A DNA stretch of 64,000 nucleotides from Pelomonas paludis (GTDB lineage: Bacteria; Pseudomonadota; Gammaproteobacteria; Burkholderiales; Burkholderiaceae_C), in assembly GCF_039872745.1 (NCBI RefSeq), contig NZ_JBDPZD010000002.1:682001-746000 (forward strand), given 5' to 3'. Position 1 is the stretch's first letter. Each line of letters opens with the position of its first letter. The position numbers and the translations under genes are program-made. The notes beneath the pieces were generated by a model. It saw only the letters and a list, made by a program, of their open reading frames with translations. It was not told the origin of the DNA and did no database searches. Shown here in pieces: positions 36,770 to 43,985 of this stretch.

Positions 36770-36790
36770 CCGGGTAACTTTCCGGGTAAC
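36770..36790 (+). repeat. Two copies of the same 9-mer at the right end
   Basis: CCGGGTAAC occurs at 36770-36778 and 36782-36790, 12 bp apart, about 40 bp inside attR. The same spacing as at the left end argues for binding by one protein at both ends, most simply the integrase. Confidence 0.7.
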
Positions 36791-36830
36791 TGGTGGCGCT
36801 TCTGCCACCCATCCTAGGGGGTTCGGTAGA

Positions 36831-36845
36831 TGCACGGCCTACCAC
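36831..36845 (+). repeat. attR: right attachment repeat
   Basis: An exact copy of the last 14 bases of the tRNA-Ile gene plus one base. It follows the last gene of the element by about 100 bp. Bases just upstream differ from the tRNA except for GGTTC, so this copy is not part of a functional tRNA. Confidence 0.85.
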
Positions 36846-37101
36846 CTGATACTGGGCGCGCAAGAGCGCCGCCTGTCTTGCATGATCCGAGTCCCGTCGC
36901 AACCGAGGGCCTCGGATAGTCGATCATCCTTCGACTATTACCAGCAATGGCCGGGTAGTAGCGTATGAACCCAATCCGCGCCCGCATCCAATTCCTTCTG
37001 GCGCATGGCATGGCTGGAGCAAAAGCAGCGGGCGGCTTCTGACTGAGTATTTCAGTCAGTGGAGCGGCCTTCGGACGGTATTTCGTTGACGCTCGGTTTC
37101 G

Positions 37102-37125
37102 GGGGCGAGGCTTGCGCCTCACCCC
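37102..37125 (-). terminator. Stable hairpin after the 30-residue reading frame
   Basis: On the minus strand GGGGTGAGGC-GCAA-GCCTCGCCCC forms a 10-bp stem, with one T-G wobble, closed by a GCAA tetraloop. There is no T run after it, so it may protect a 3' end rather than terminate by itself. Confidence 0.45.
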
Positions 37126-37131
37126 GTACTC

Positions 37132-37224
37132 CTATAGCAGCAAGATCAGGAGAGTGATGAGCACCGTGACCGGGAAGGTCATGGTGATCTTCAACTTCCC
37201 GTACTGCAACGTCAGCTTGAACAT
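37132..37224 (-). CDS. Possible 30-residue single-span membrane peptide
   Basis: Read from ATG 37224 to TAG 37132, the peptide starts MFKLTLQYGKLKI and ends with a hydrophobic run TFPVTVLITLLILLL that would cross the membrane once. AGGG lies about 9 nt before the ATG. Eight bases after the stop comes a hairpin with a 10-bp stem. The abrupt hydrophobic end and the hairpin argue for a real small gene, but no homologue is known to me. Confidence 0.4.
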   Translation of the reverse strand: MFKLTLQYGKLKITMTFPVTVLITLLILLL

Positions 37225-37688
37225 GGCGTGAGCCCTGTTTGCGCTGGCGGCGCCGCCAACTTGTTGAAGGTTGGCTCATTTGTAGAGCGCCTTTGCCGGG
37301 CGCTTGCTCGTCACCTACCTAGGATGGCTTCGAGCGATCCAGCTCAGTCGGCTTTGGTTGGTCTGATGCGCACTACGCCGTTCTGAGGACATCCATCCTC
37401 GCGGTGCGCGAACCGAGGTTCGCACCAGACTCCTTGGCTCTCTTCACTTTAAGCCGCTTCGCGGGCGGCAGCGGGCATTGCGAGTGCCCTCGGGATTGGA
37501 TGCTCGGTCGCGAACAGTCCACCCCTGCGGCGATTCTGATCCTGGGCCTACTGACTGTCAATGTATACAGCCCCCAACATCCAAATCAAACGGACCGCAA
37601 GCCGTCCGGGCGGGATTTGGTAAGGGGTGAGGCGTGGCCCCCGACTGAGGTGGCACCTGCAGAACAAGCTGCAGCCCCGCGCCATGGC

Positions 37689-39044
37689 TCACACCCCCAA
37701 CCGCCCAATCCTCTCCCCCGCCTCAGCCACATGCGCCGCCAGCGCCTGGGCGCAGGGGGCAAAGGCGTCGCTCAGTACGGTGCTCCCCTGCAGCCGTGCG
37801 ACGAAGTCCTGAGCCATGGGCAGGGCCTGGTGCCAGGCGGTGGCGGGGACGTCGCTGGTGATGTGCAGGCTCAGAGGCCGGGGGCTCAGGTCGCCAGCGG
37901 CGGTGGGGGCGAAGGCCATGCAGGTCATGTCGTAGGCGGGGGCGATCTCGCACGGGCGGCCGGGCTCGGACATGAAGGACAGGTTGCCACCGTGCATGTC
38001 GGTATTGCCGATCAGGACGCCGAAGGCCCAGAGCAGCTCGGCCTGGGCCAAGGCCTCGGGGGTGACGACGCCCACGCGGGCCAGGGCCTGGGTGACGCGG
38101 GGCCAGGTTTGGCCGCTGCCGACGAACTCGGCATCCAGGGCGGCGAGTGAGAACAACGCGCGACGGCCGCTGGTGCCAACGCGGTCAAAGCGGCAGACCT
38201 CCAAGAAGCGCTGGCCCTGGTGGTCGTACAGCGCAGAACGCGAGGCGGGCACGGCGTGGGCGTGCAGCACCTCCAGCGCCAGATGCTCGGCGGCGAGCAG
38301 GTCGCGCCAGCGTTGGCTGACGGGGCTGTCGGTCTGAGCGCTGAACTTGACGAGTACATGGGCGGGGCCATCGGCAGTCTCAGCATAGGCGGTGAACTTG
38401 GGTTGCTCACCGCCGGCGGAGGAGCCCGGCACTTCGCCGCGCGCGGCGGCGGCGGCAAGCTCGGCATAGGCCTGGGCCTTGCCGCGCTCAGGCACCGGCT
38501 GGGGCGGTGTGGTGTTGACGAAGACGTCGCGCGCGGCATGGCCGATGAGGAGGTTGCCGGGCAGGTCGCCACCCCGCAGCAGCAAGGCGCGCAGCACGTG
38601 GCTGTCGTCCCAGTCATCAAGCCGGGCGGGCAGCCCGAGCTGGGCGCCGTAGCGCTGGTTGAAGGCGCGGCCGAGGTAGCCCTGGGGGCGCATGTCGAAC
38701 AGCCACCAAGGCAGGCCGGGGGTGTGCAAGCGCGCGCCATCGCTTTGCTGCATCACAAAGCCCTCGGGGCAGACGGGCAACAGGGTACCCAGCTCGCTCA
38801 CCTGCCCATCAGCCGACACCCGGTAGACCGGAGCAAGCAGGGCCTGGCGAGCGGCATCTTGAATAGCATATTGAATAGATCTTGCGGACCCGATGGACAG
38901 CAGATCATCACCCAGGGTGCGCAATGCCCGCGAGAGTGTTGGCTGGCTTACTCCCAGGGAATTCGCCATTTCATTGGCCGTAGCAGGGCCGCGTCGCAGC
39001 ATGGCACGCGCACGCTCGCCCCATTGGTTGGCCGCAGAGTTCAC
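37689..39044 (-). CDS. yjjJ: HipA-family kinase with N-terminal HTH (YjjJ type)
   Basis: The 451-residue protein joins a winged helix-turn-helix (about 1-50, ANSLGVSQPTLSRALRTLG) to a HipA serine/threonine kinase. The kinase has the loop GSSAGGEQPKF (207-217), the catalytic motif NTDMHGGN (347-354) and the metal-binding aspartate of AYDM (370-373). This build is that of E. coli YjjJ, a HipA-like toxin without a HipB partner. None is found here either, so the HTH may do that job. The start is GTG 39044. A palindrome lies upstream. Confidence 0.85.
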   Translation of the reverse strand: MNSAANQWGERARAMLRRGPATANEMANSLGVSQPTLSRALRTLGDDLLSIGSARSIQYAIQDAARQALLAPVYRVSADGQVSELGTLLPVCPEGFVMQQSDGARLHTPGLPWWLFDMRPQGYLGRAFNQRYGAQLGLPARLDDWDDSHVLRALLLRGGDLPGNLLIGHAARDVFVNTTPPQPVPERGKAQAYAELAAAAARGEVPGSSAGGEQPKFTAYAETADGPAHVLVKFSAQTDSPVSQRWRDLLAAEHLALEVLHAHAVPASRSALYDHQGQRFLEVCRFDRVGTSGRRALFSLAALDAEFVGSGQTWPRVTQALARVGVVTPEALAQAELLWAFGVLIGNTDMHGGNLSFMSEPGRPCEIAPAYDMTCMAFAPTAAGDLSPRPLSLHITSDVPATAWHQALPMAQDFVARLQGSTVLSDAFAPCAQALAAHVAEAGERIGRLGV

Positions 39045-39067
39045 AGGATTGAGCCAGAAAATGAATA

Positions 39068-39084
39068 GATACTTGAATTGTATC
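39068..39084 (-). promoter_or_regulatory. Palindromic operator candidate upstream of yjjJ
   Basis: GATAC-N7-GTATC lies 24 bp before the yjjJ GTG, in a local AT-rich patch. A related CTATTCA word next to it recurs twice within the first part of the gene (38863-38882). The protein has its own HTH, so self-repression is a plausible reading. Confidence 0.35.
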
Positions 39085-39133
39085 CACGCACCCCGACGGC
39101 CGCCAGCGTGGGGCGCCTTGGCGGCACCAACCG

Positions 39134-39631
39134 CTACTGCAACGGCCCTTCCATCGCCTTCGGCACCGGCAGCGAGAAGGTCTCGATGCCTTCGTCCTGC
39201 AGGGCCTCGCGCTCTTCGGCGGTGACCTGGCCGCGGATGCCGCGGTCGGGCGTTTCGCCGTAGTGGATGCGGCGGGCTTCTTCGGCGAAGCGGGGGCCGA
39301 CGTCTTCGGTGCGGGCCATCAGGGCGCGCACGGCGCCGAGGTAGGCGGCCTGCAGCTCGGCGGCGATGGCCGGGGCCGGCGTGGGGCGGTTGCTGGCGGC
39401 GGGCTCGTCGTCGCGGGCGTCTCGGTTGTCTTTGCTTTCACGGGTGTCGCGAGGTTCGCGCGCGCCGGAGAGGTTGAGCCGGGGGGCCGAGGGGCGGCGG
39501 GTGGCGGTGACGTCGCCGCACATCGGGCATTCGATCAAGCCGCGCTCGTTCTGCTGCTGGAAGTCGCTCTCGGAGGCGAACCAGCCCTCGAAGGGGTGGC
39601 CACTGGAGCAGCAGAGATCGAGCACTTTCAT
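39134..39631 (-). CDS. DUF1178 family protein
   Basis: The 165-residue protein starts MKVLDLCCSSGHPFEGWFAS and has a second cysteine pair in ECPMCGD, which together look like a rubredoxin-like zinc site. A variable Arg/Asp-rich linker (about 55-85) precedes the conserved C-terminal half with VGPRFAEEARRIHYGE and RGIRGQVTAEE. DUF1178 is widespread in proteobacteria and has no known function. It follows the TIGR01777 gene by 9 bp on the same strand. Confidence 0.85.
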   Translation of the reverse strand: MKVLDLCCSSGHPFEGWFASESDFQQQNERGLIECPMCGDVTATRRPSAPRLNLSGAREPRDTRESKDNRDARDDEPAASNRPTPAPAIAAELQAAYLGAVRALMARTEDVGPRFAEEARRIHYGETPDRGIRGQVTAEEREALQDEGIETFSLPVPKAMEGPLQ

Positions 39632-39640
39632 CGGGCCGGA

Positions 39641-40576
39641 TTATCCCGGCGCCGGCTCTGCGCCTGCTGCCAGTGCGGCCAGCGCCCCTTCAAGTTGTGG
39701 GTATCGGAAGCGATAGCCCGATTGCAGCGCCGCCGCCGGTGCCAGGGGCACGCCGCCCAGCAGTAGCTCAGACATCTCCCCCATGCTGAGGCGCAGCGCG
39801 GCGGCTGGCACGCGCAGCCAGGCCCGGCGACCGAATGAAGCCGCCAGCGCACGCGTGAATTCGGCTTGGCTGCAAACCTCGGGCGCCACGGCGTTGACGG
39901 GGCCGCGCAGCGCGGGCGTGGCCAGCGCGTGCTGCACCAGGCCCACCGCGTCGTCGAGATGCAGCCAGGCCAGGGCTTGCTGCCCACTGCCCAGCACGGC
40001 TCCCAGCCCCAGGCGCGCAGCCAGGGCCTGGGCGGGGTAGGCGCCGCCACCCTGCCCCAGCACCACGCCAAGGCGCAGGCACACCACGCGCAGGCCCAGG
40101 CCTTCAGCGGCCAGGGCGTCGCGCTCGATGCCGGCGCAGAGGTCTGACTGGAACTGCCCCGGCTGTGGCGGCCCGCGCTCGTCCAGCGCTGCGGCGGGCG
40201 CCAACGCCGGGTTGCCGTAGTAGCCAATGGCGGAGGCGGCCACCAGCACCTTGGGTCGCTCGTGCAAGCGCTTCAGCAAGGCCTGCAAGGCCATGGCCAC
40301 GCCATGCCGGCTTTGCACCAGCAACGCGCGGCGCGCGGCCGACCATGGCGGCCCCAACACACGCGCGCCGGCCAGGTGGACGCAGGCATCGATGCGGGCG
40401 CTGTCGGGCAGATCGTCCAGCCGGCTCAGCATCCGCACCTGCTGCCCCAGCAGTTGCTGCGCACGCGCCGCATCGCGCGAGAGGGCAATGACCTGCCCAC
40501 CCTCGCGCAGGTGGCGAGCCACCAGCGCCCGGCCAATGAAGCCGGTGGCGCCTGTGATGAGCAAGGTGGAGGACAT
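39641..40576 (-). CDS. TIGR01777 family NAD(P)-dependent epimerase-like protein
   Basis: The 311-residue protein is an extended SDR. It has the Rossmann motif ITGATGFIGRALV, VHLAGARV, ASAIGYYG with the catalytic tyrosine, and PVNAVAPEVCSQAEFTRAL followed by the DUF1731-like C-terminus (about 255-300), with MGEMSELLLGGVPL. Relatives include E. coli YfcH and human SDR39U1, whose substrates are not settled. It is divergent from the gene at 40731. Confidence 0.9.
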   Translation of the reverse strand: MSSTLLITGATGFIGRALVARHLREGGQVIALSRDAARAQQLLGQQVRMLSRLDDLPDSARIDACVHLAGARVLGPPWSAARRALLVQSRHGVAMALQALLKRLHERPKVLVAASAIGYYGNPALAPAAALDERGPPQPGQFQSDLCAGIERDALAAEGLGLRVVCLRLGVVLGQGGGAYPAQALAARLGLGAVLGSGQQALAWLHLDDAVGLVQHALATPALRGPVNAVAPEVCSQAEFTRALAASFGRRAWLRVPAAALRLSMGEMSELLLGGVPLAPAAALQSGYRFRYPQLEGALAALAAGAEPAPG

Positions 40577-40730
40577 CGCGCTGGGACTCCGCTCAGGGTC
40601 GGGCGGCCAGTGTCGCCGGCCTGGGTTGGACCTGCTGACGGTTGGGTATTGATGCCAGCACTCCTAGGGGCTGCCCCGATACATCGCCCGGCCTAGCATC
40701 AAAGTTCCATGTCATCACGGGAGATCTCAC

Positions 40731-41573
40731 ATGCTCACCCACCAACTGGCCCTGACGGTTGAAAAGCCCGGGCTCATCGATGCCGCCGCCCTCACCCGCG
40801 TCGCCGCCGCGCTGCAAAAGCAGGCCACGCGGGACTTCGGGCCTATCTGGGGCGTGAGCGCCTCGGTCAGCGCCTTTGCGCGCATCGAGGACGTGCCCCT
40901 GGGCTACTGGCCCGTCATCGTCGTGGCTGACGTGAAGGGCGCCGCCGGCTACCACCAGGACCAAAACGGCCAGCCCTATGCGCTGGTTGAAGTGGGCGAC
41001 TCGTGGTCCCTCACAGCCTCGCACGAGACGCTGGAGATGATTGCCGACCCCTTTGGCAAGCGCCTGGTGGCGGGCACGTCGCCCAAGCCCAAGCAAGGGC
41101 GCGTGCAGTTCCTGGTCGAGGTCTGTGACCCGAGCGAGGACGACGCCTACGCCTACACCGTCAACGGCGTGATGGTGTCGGACTTCTACACCCCGCGCTA
41201 CTTCGACCCCGTTGCCGCCAGTGGCACGCGCTACAGCTACACCGGCGCCATCAAGGCGCCGCGCACCATCCTGCCCGGCGGCTACCTCAGCTGGTACGAC
41301 CCCAAGAGCAAGCACTGGTTCCAGCAGACCTGGTTTGGCGGCACCAAGGCCGTGATCCGTGACCTGGGCGTGTTCGACAGCGCCAAGTTCGGCAGCTACC
41401 GCGCCTTCACCGACGAGATGACCCCCGAGACCCTCCGGCTGGGCAAGCTGGGCGCCAAGTCGGCCCCGCTGCGCGCCGCGCGCCAGGCCCAGCAAAGTGG
41501 GGATGAGTCCACCGAGGCCCAAGCCAAGATGTGGCTCAGCGGCATTGCCACGCTGCGCAAGGGCCGCAAGTGA
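40731..41573 (+). CDS. Unknown protein with a SHETLEM metalloprotease-like motif
   Basis: The 280-residue protein has no signal peptide. The central SWSLTASHETLEMIADPFG resembles a zincin active site in which HExxxE replaces HExxH; a nearby VQFLVEVCDPSEDD and YTVNGVMVSDFYTPRYFDP follow. The C-terminal 50 residues are basic and Ala-rich. GGGAG lies 8 nt before the ATG. Catalytic activity is not shown by sequence. A small Lys/Ala-rich gene is coupled to its end. I do not recognise the family. Confidence 0.65.
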   Translation: MLTHQLALTVEKPGLIDAAALTRVAAALQKQATRDFGPIWGVSASVSAFARIEDVPLGYWPVIVVADVKGAAGYHQDQNGQPYALVEVGDSWSLTASHETLEMIADPFGKRLVAGTSPKPKQGRVQFLVEVCDPSEDDAYAYTVNGVMVSDFYTPRYFDPVAASGTRYSYTGAIKAPRTILPGGYLSWYDPKSKHWFQQTWFGGTKAVIRDLGVFDSAKFGSYRAFTDEMTPETLRLGKLGAKSAPLRAARQAQQSGDESTEAQAKMWLSGIATLRKGRK

Positions 41574-41797
41574 CGACCAAGAAGCCGCCGGCGCCCAAGC
41601 CGGCCCCCACACCCGGCACAGACGCTGGCCGGGCCGACGAATTGCGCGGCCTGATCCACCAGGCCCGCGCCGGCCGGGCCGCGCCCCGCTCGCCGCGCGA
41701 GTTCACGGACGCCGAGGCCGCCAAGCTCGCCAAGGCCGATGGCAAGGCCAAGGCGGGCAGCAAAGCCAAGGCGGCAAGCAAGCCCAAATCGGGCTGA
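41570..41797 (+). CDS. Small Lys/Ala-rich protein coupled to the preceding gene
   Basis: The start appears to be GTG 41570, overlapping the previous stop as GTGA, and gives 75 residues. A Pro/Ala-rich head is followed by DELRGLIHQARAGRAAPRSPREF, and the end is a repeated Ala/Lys run (LAKADGKAKAGSKAKAASK). An ATG at 41531 in the same frame is possible but gives residues with no coding logic. The basic tail could bind nucleic acid or an acidic partner. Confidence 0.55.
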   Translation: MTTKKPPAPKPAPTPGTDAGRADELRGLIHQARAGRAAPRSPREFTDAEAAKLAKADGKAKAGSKAKAASKPKSG

Positions 41798-41819
41798 GGC
41801 TTAGTCGGGAACCCTAGGC

Positions 41820-43847
41820 CTACTTCAGCTGCTTGGCCAGGAAGGCCTCGACGCGCTTGGCAAAGTCCACCCGCGTCGCGACGCCTTGCCAGCCATGGCC
41901 CTCATTCTTGTACTCGACGTACTCGGGCGCATTGCCGGCCTTGGTCATGGCGTCGCGCAGGCGGCGGCCGTGCTCTGGCGGGACGCGCACGTCCTCTTCG
42001 CCCATGGCCAGCAGCAGCGGGGCCTTGATGCGGGCGGCCTGGGCCGCCGGGGAGACCTCGGCAAGCGCGGCGGCGTCCTTCTTGGGGTCGCCGATGCGCT
42101 CGGGCAAGGCGTTCCTGCGAGCCCAGCGGCTGATGTCATCAAGCACCCCAAAAGAGCCCTCCAGGAACAGCGGTAGGTCAGCCACTGCCACCCAGGCCAC
42201 GCCACAGCGGAACACGTCGGGGTGGCGCACCAGGCCCATCAGCGTGGCGTAGCCGCCGTAGCTGGCACCCATCACGCAGGCCTTGTCGTTGGCGAGGCCT
42301 TGCTTGCGAGCCCATTGCAGCGCGTCAACAAGGTCGTCTTGCATGGCCAGGCCCCACTGCTTGAAGCCAGCCTCCAGGTGCGCACGGCCATAGCCCTCGC
42401 TGCCACGGAACTCGGGCTCGACGACGAGGTAGCCGCGTGAGGCGAGGAACTGCGCCATCGGCTCCCAACGCCAGTAGCCACCGCGCATCCACGGGCCGCC
42501 GTGGGGCAGCACCACGGCGGGCGCTGGTTTGCCGGGCTCGACGCCCTGGGGCATCGTGATCCAAACGGGGAGGTCGCGGCCATCACGCGCCTTGATGCGC
42601 TGGAAGTCCACGCTGGCCATCTGCTTGGGCTGGACGCCGGGCATCACCGGCATCACCACCTCCCAGCGCTTGGTGGCGGCGCGGTAGAGCAAGTAGCGGC
42701 CAGGGTCGCGGTCAGATTGCGAATAGACCAGGGCCACCATGTCAGGCTGGCCGCAACGGCTGCAGCTGATGCGATTGACCGTGCTACGGAACTTGGCATC
42801 CACCTCCGCCTGGAAGCGCTTCATGCCTTCATCGAGCCAAACGGTGACGCCCGAGTCCGCTTCGACCTGCACACCTAGAACACCTTGACCAGGCGCCCCA
42901 TGGATCAGATGCCCTGCAAAGTCGAAGCCAGGCACTTGGACAACAGGTTTTTCCGCCGGACGACCGGCGGCGAAATCGAATGTCGTGAGTACAGACTCTT
43001 GTCCGGGGCCTCGTCGCTCCGTGACATAGAGCTGCCCGTCATCAGTGACGCCCACTGGCTCGAAGGCTGGCTTCAAGAAGTTGATACGCCCCAACTCCTT
43101 CCAGACTTTGGCACCGGGCGCCAACCAATGGTAGGTCCCCTCAACAGCACTTTCACTGTTCTCAAAGGTCAGGACCAACCGCGGTTCGCCTCGACTGTCG
43201 AACCACCATGACTGGGCGTGTGCCGGCGGAGCTGGCATGGTCATCGGTCGAACGAGTCCTGAGACCGTGTCGAGCCATTGCGGCTCCGTGTGCTCAATGC
43301 CCCAGTGCCACTTCTCAACCACCACCTCGTTCGGCTTGACCTGATCCAGGTCGCGCGGAACGCTGAGCAGCGAATAGCTGCGATTCAACGCTCCGGACTG
43401 CTGACTGCCGGCTGAGTTCGCTTTACCCACAACACTGTCGATCAGCTCGATGGGATCCTTGCCATCGAGCGCCACTGCAAACAGTCCAGGCGTGTGGGTG
43501 CGCCAAGCACTCGGCTCGATTTTTCCGATTTGGAAGTACAGCCTCTGATCGTTGATCCAGCCAAAGTTGAGTACGTCCTGCTTGGCGTAGTACACCAGCA
43601 CCTTGGCCGGCTCCTTGGACTCCAGGTCCACGGCCAGCAGCATCACGCGCTTCTCGTCCTTGACCGCCGTGAGCGCGACGTAGCGCCCCGACGGTGAGAG
43701 CTTGACGCTCAGCGCCGCAGGATGCTTGAAGAAGGTCTCAGGGGGTGGCAGTGGCGCACTCTCCGCTGCGTGCACGAGTGGCGCCGCCAGCGCGAGTGTG
43801 GTGGCCAGCAGCGCGCCTTGTACGGCGCGTCTCAACGGGCTTTGCAT
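41820..43847 (-). CDS. Prolyl oligopeptidase-family (S9) serine peptidase, exported
   Basis: The 675-residue protein has a signal peptide (ALLATTLALAAPLVHA), an N-terminal beta-propeller region (about 35-420) and a C-terminal alpha/beta hydrolase. The catalytic triad is S529 in GASYGG, D619 in GEEDVRVP and H651 in NEGHGW. The oxyanion loop is LPHGGPWMRGG. It should cut short peptides in the periplasm. The start ATG 43847 has GGAGGAG in front of it. The propeller part, roughly 42880-43600, has clearly lower GC than the rest. Confidence 0.9.
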   Translation of the reverse strand: MQSPLRRAVQGALLATTLALAAPLVHAAESAPLPPPETFFKHPAALSVKLSPSGRYVALTAVKDEKRVMLLAVDLESKEPAKVLVYYAKQDVLNFGWINDQRLYFQIGKIEPSAWRTHTPGLFAVALDGKDPIELIDSVVGKANSAGSQQSGALNRSYSLLSVPRDLDQVKPNEVVVEKWHWGIEHTEPQWLDTVSGLVRPMTMPAPPAHAQSWWFDSRGEPRLVLTFENSESAVEGTYHWLAPGAKVWKELGRINFLKPAFEPVGVTDDGQLYVTERRGPGQESVLTTFDFAAGRPAEKPVVQVPGFDFAGHLIHGAPGQGVLGVQVEADSGVTVWLDEGMKRFQAEVDAKFRSTVNRISCSRCGQPDMVALVYSQSDRDPGRYLLYRAATKRWEVVMPVMPGVQPKQMASVDFQRIKARDGRDLPVWITMPQGVEPGKPAPAVVLPHGGPWMRGGYWRWEPMAQFLASRGYLVVEPEFRGSEGYGRAHLEAGFKQWGLAMQDDLVDALQWARKQGLANDKACVMGASYGGYATLMGLVRHPDVFRCGVAWVAVADLPLFLEGSFGVLDDISRWARRNALPERIGDPKKDAAALAEVSPAAQAARIKAPLLLAMGEEDVRVPPEHGRRLRDAMTKAGNAPEYVEYKNEGHGWQGVATRVDFAKRVEAFLAKQLK

Positions 43848-43934
43848 GCTTGTCTCCTCCGAGTTTGATGGCGCGCGGATTATTGCGAGGTCCCTGCGTG
43901 GACCCGAGGTGAATGTTTGCCTTCGACGCCCCAT

Positions 43935-43960
43935 AAAAACGGGGCCCGCAGGCCCCGTCT
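43935..43960 (-). terminator. Intrinsic terminator of the ABC export operon
   Basis: On the minus strand ACGGGGCC-TGCG-GGCCCCGT followed by TTTTTA makes a strong terminator about 26 bp after the last permease gene. It stands between that gene and the S9 peptidase gene, which therefore has its own promoter. Confidence 0.88.
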
Positions 43961-43985
43961 GAACGATCCAGCCAAAGCGCTGGAT

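Larger units (their letters stand above)
29124..36845 (+). mobile_element. 7.7-kb integrative element in tRNA-Ile
   Basis: The region is bounded by perfect 15-bp repeats, the left one being the end of the tRNA 3' exon. It begins with a P4-type tyrosine integrase and has ten genes, all on the plus strand: integrase, two unknown proteins, AlpA-like regulator, small unknown, Toprim primase, DUF3987, and three further unknowns. The ends share copies of a 9-mer. Excision would give a circle of 7,707 bp. There is no gene for capsid, terminase, relaxase, conjugation or resistance that I recognise. The set int-AlpA-primase recalls P4-like satellites, but the kinship is an inference. Confidence 0.85.
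36846..37688. other. Gene-poor stretch between the element and yjjJ
   Basis: Apart from the possible 30-residue gene at 37132-37224 I see no credible gene. Long frames here are shadows of yjjJ or lack coding character. It contains a perfect 8-bp hairpin CTGACTGA-GTATT-TCAGTCAG (37039-37059), a GCGAAC-CGAG-GTTCGC palindrome near 37398, and CTGCAG repeated in inverted orientation near 37660. GC content is lower than in the rest of the chromosome. No tRNA or transposon remnant is apparent. Confidence 0.5.

Noticed and set aside
36814..37122. 102-codon minus-strand frame across attR
   Set aside because: It spans the attachment site and a hairpin and shows no protein pattern; element gain would have created it by chance.
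37404..38150. 248-codon plus-strand frame between the element and yjjJ
   Set aside because: More than half is antisense to yjjJ, and the rest has no ribosome site or coding pattern.
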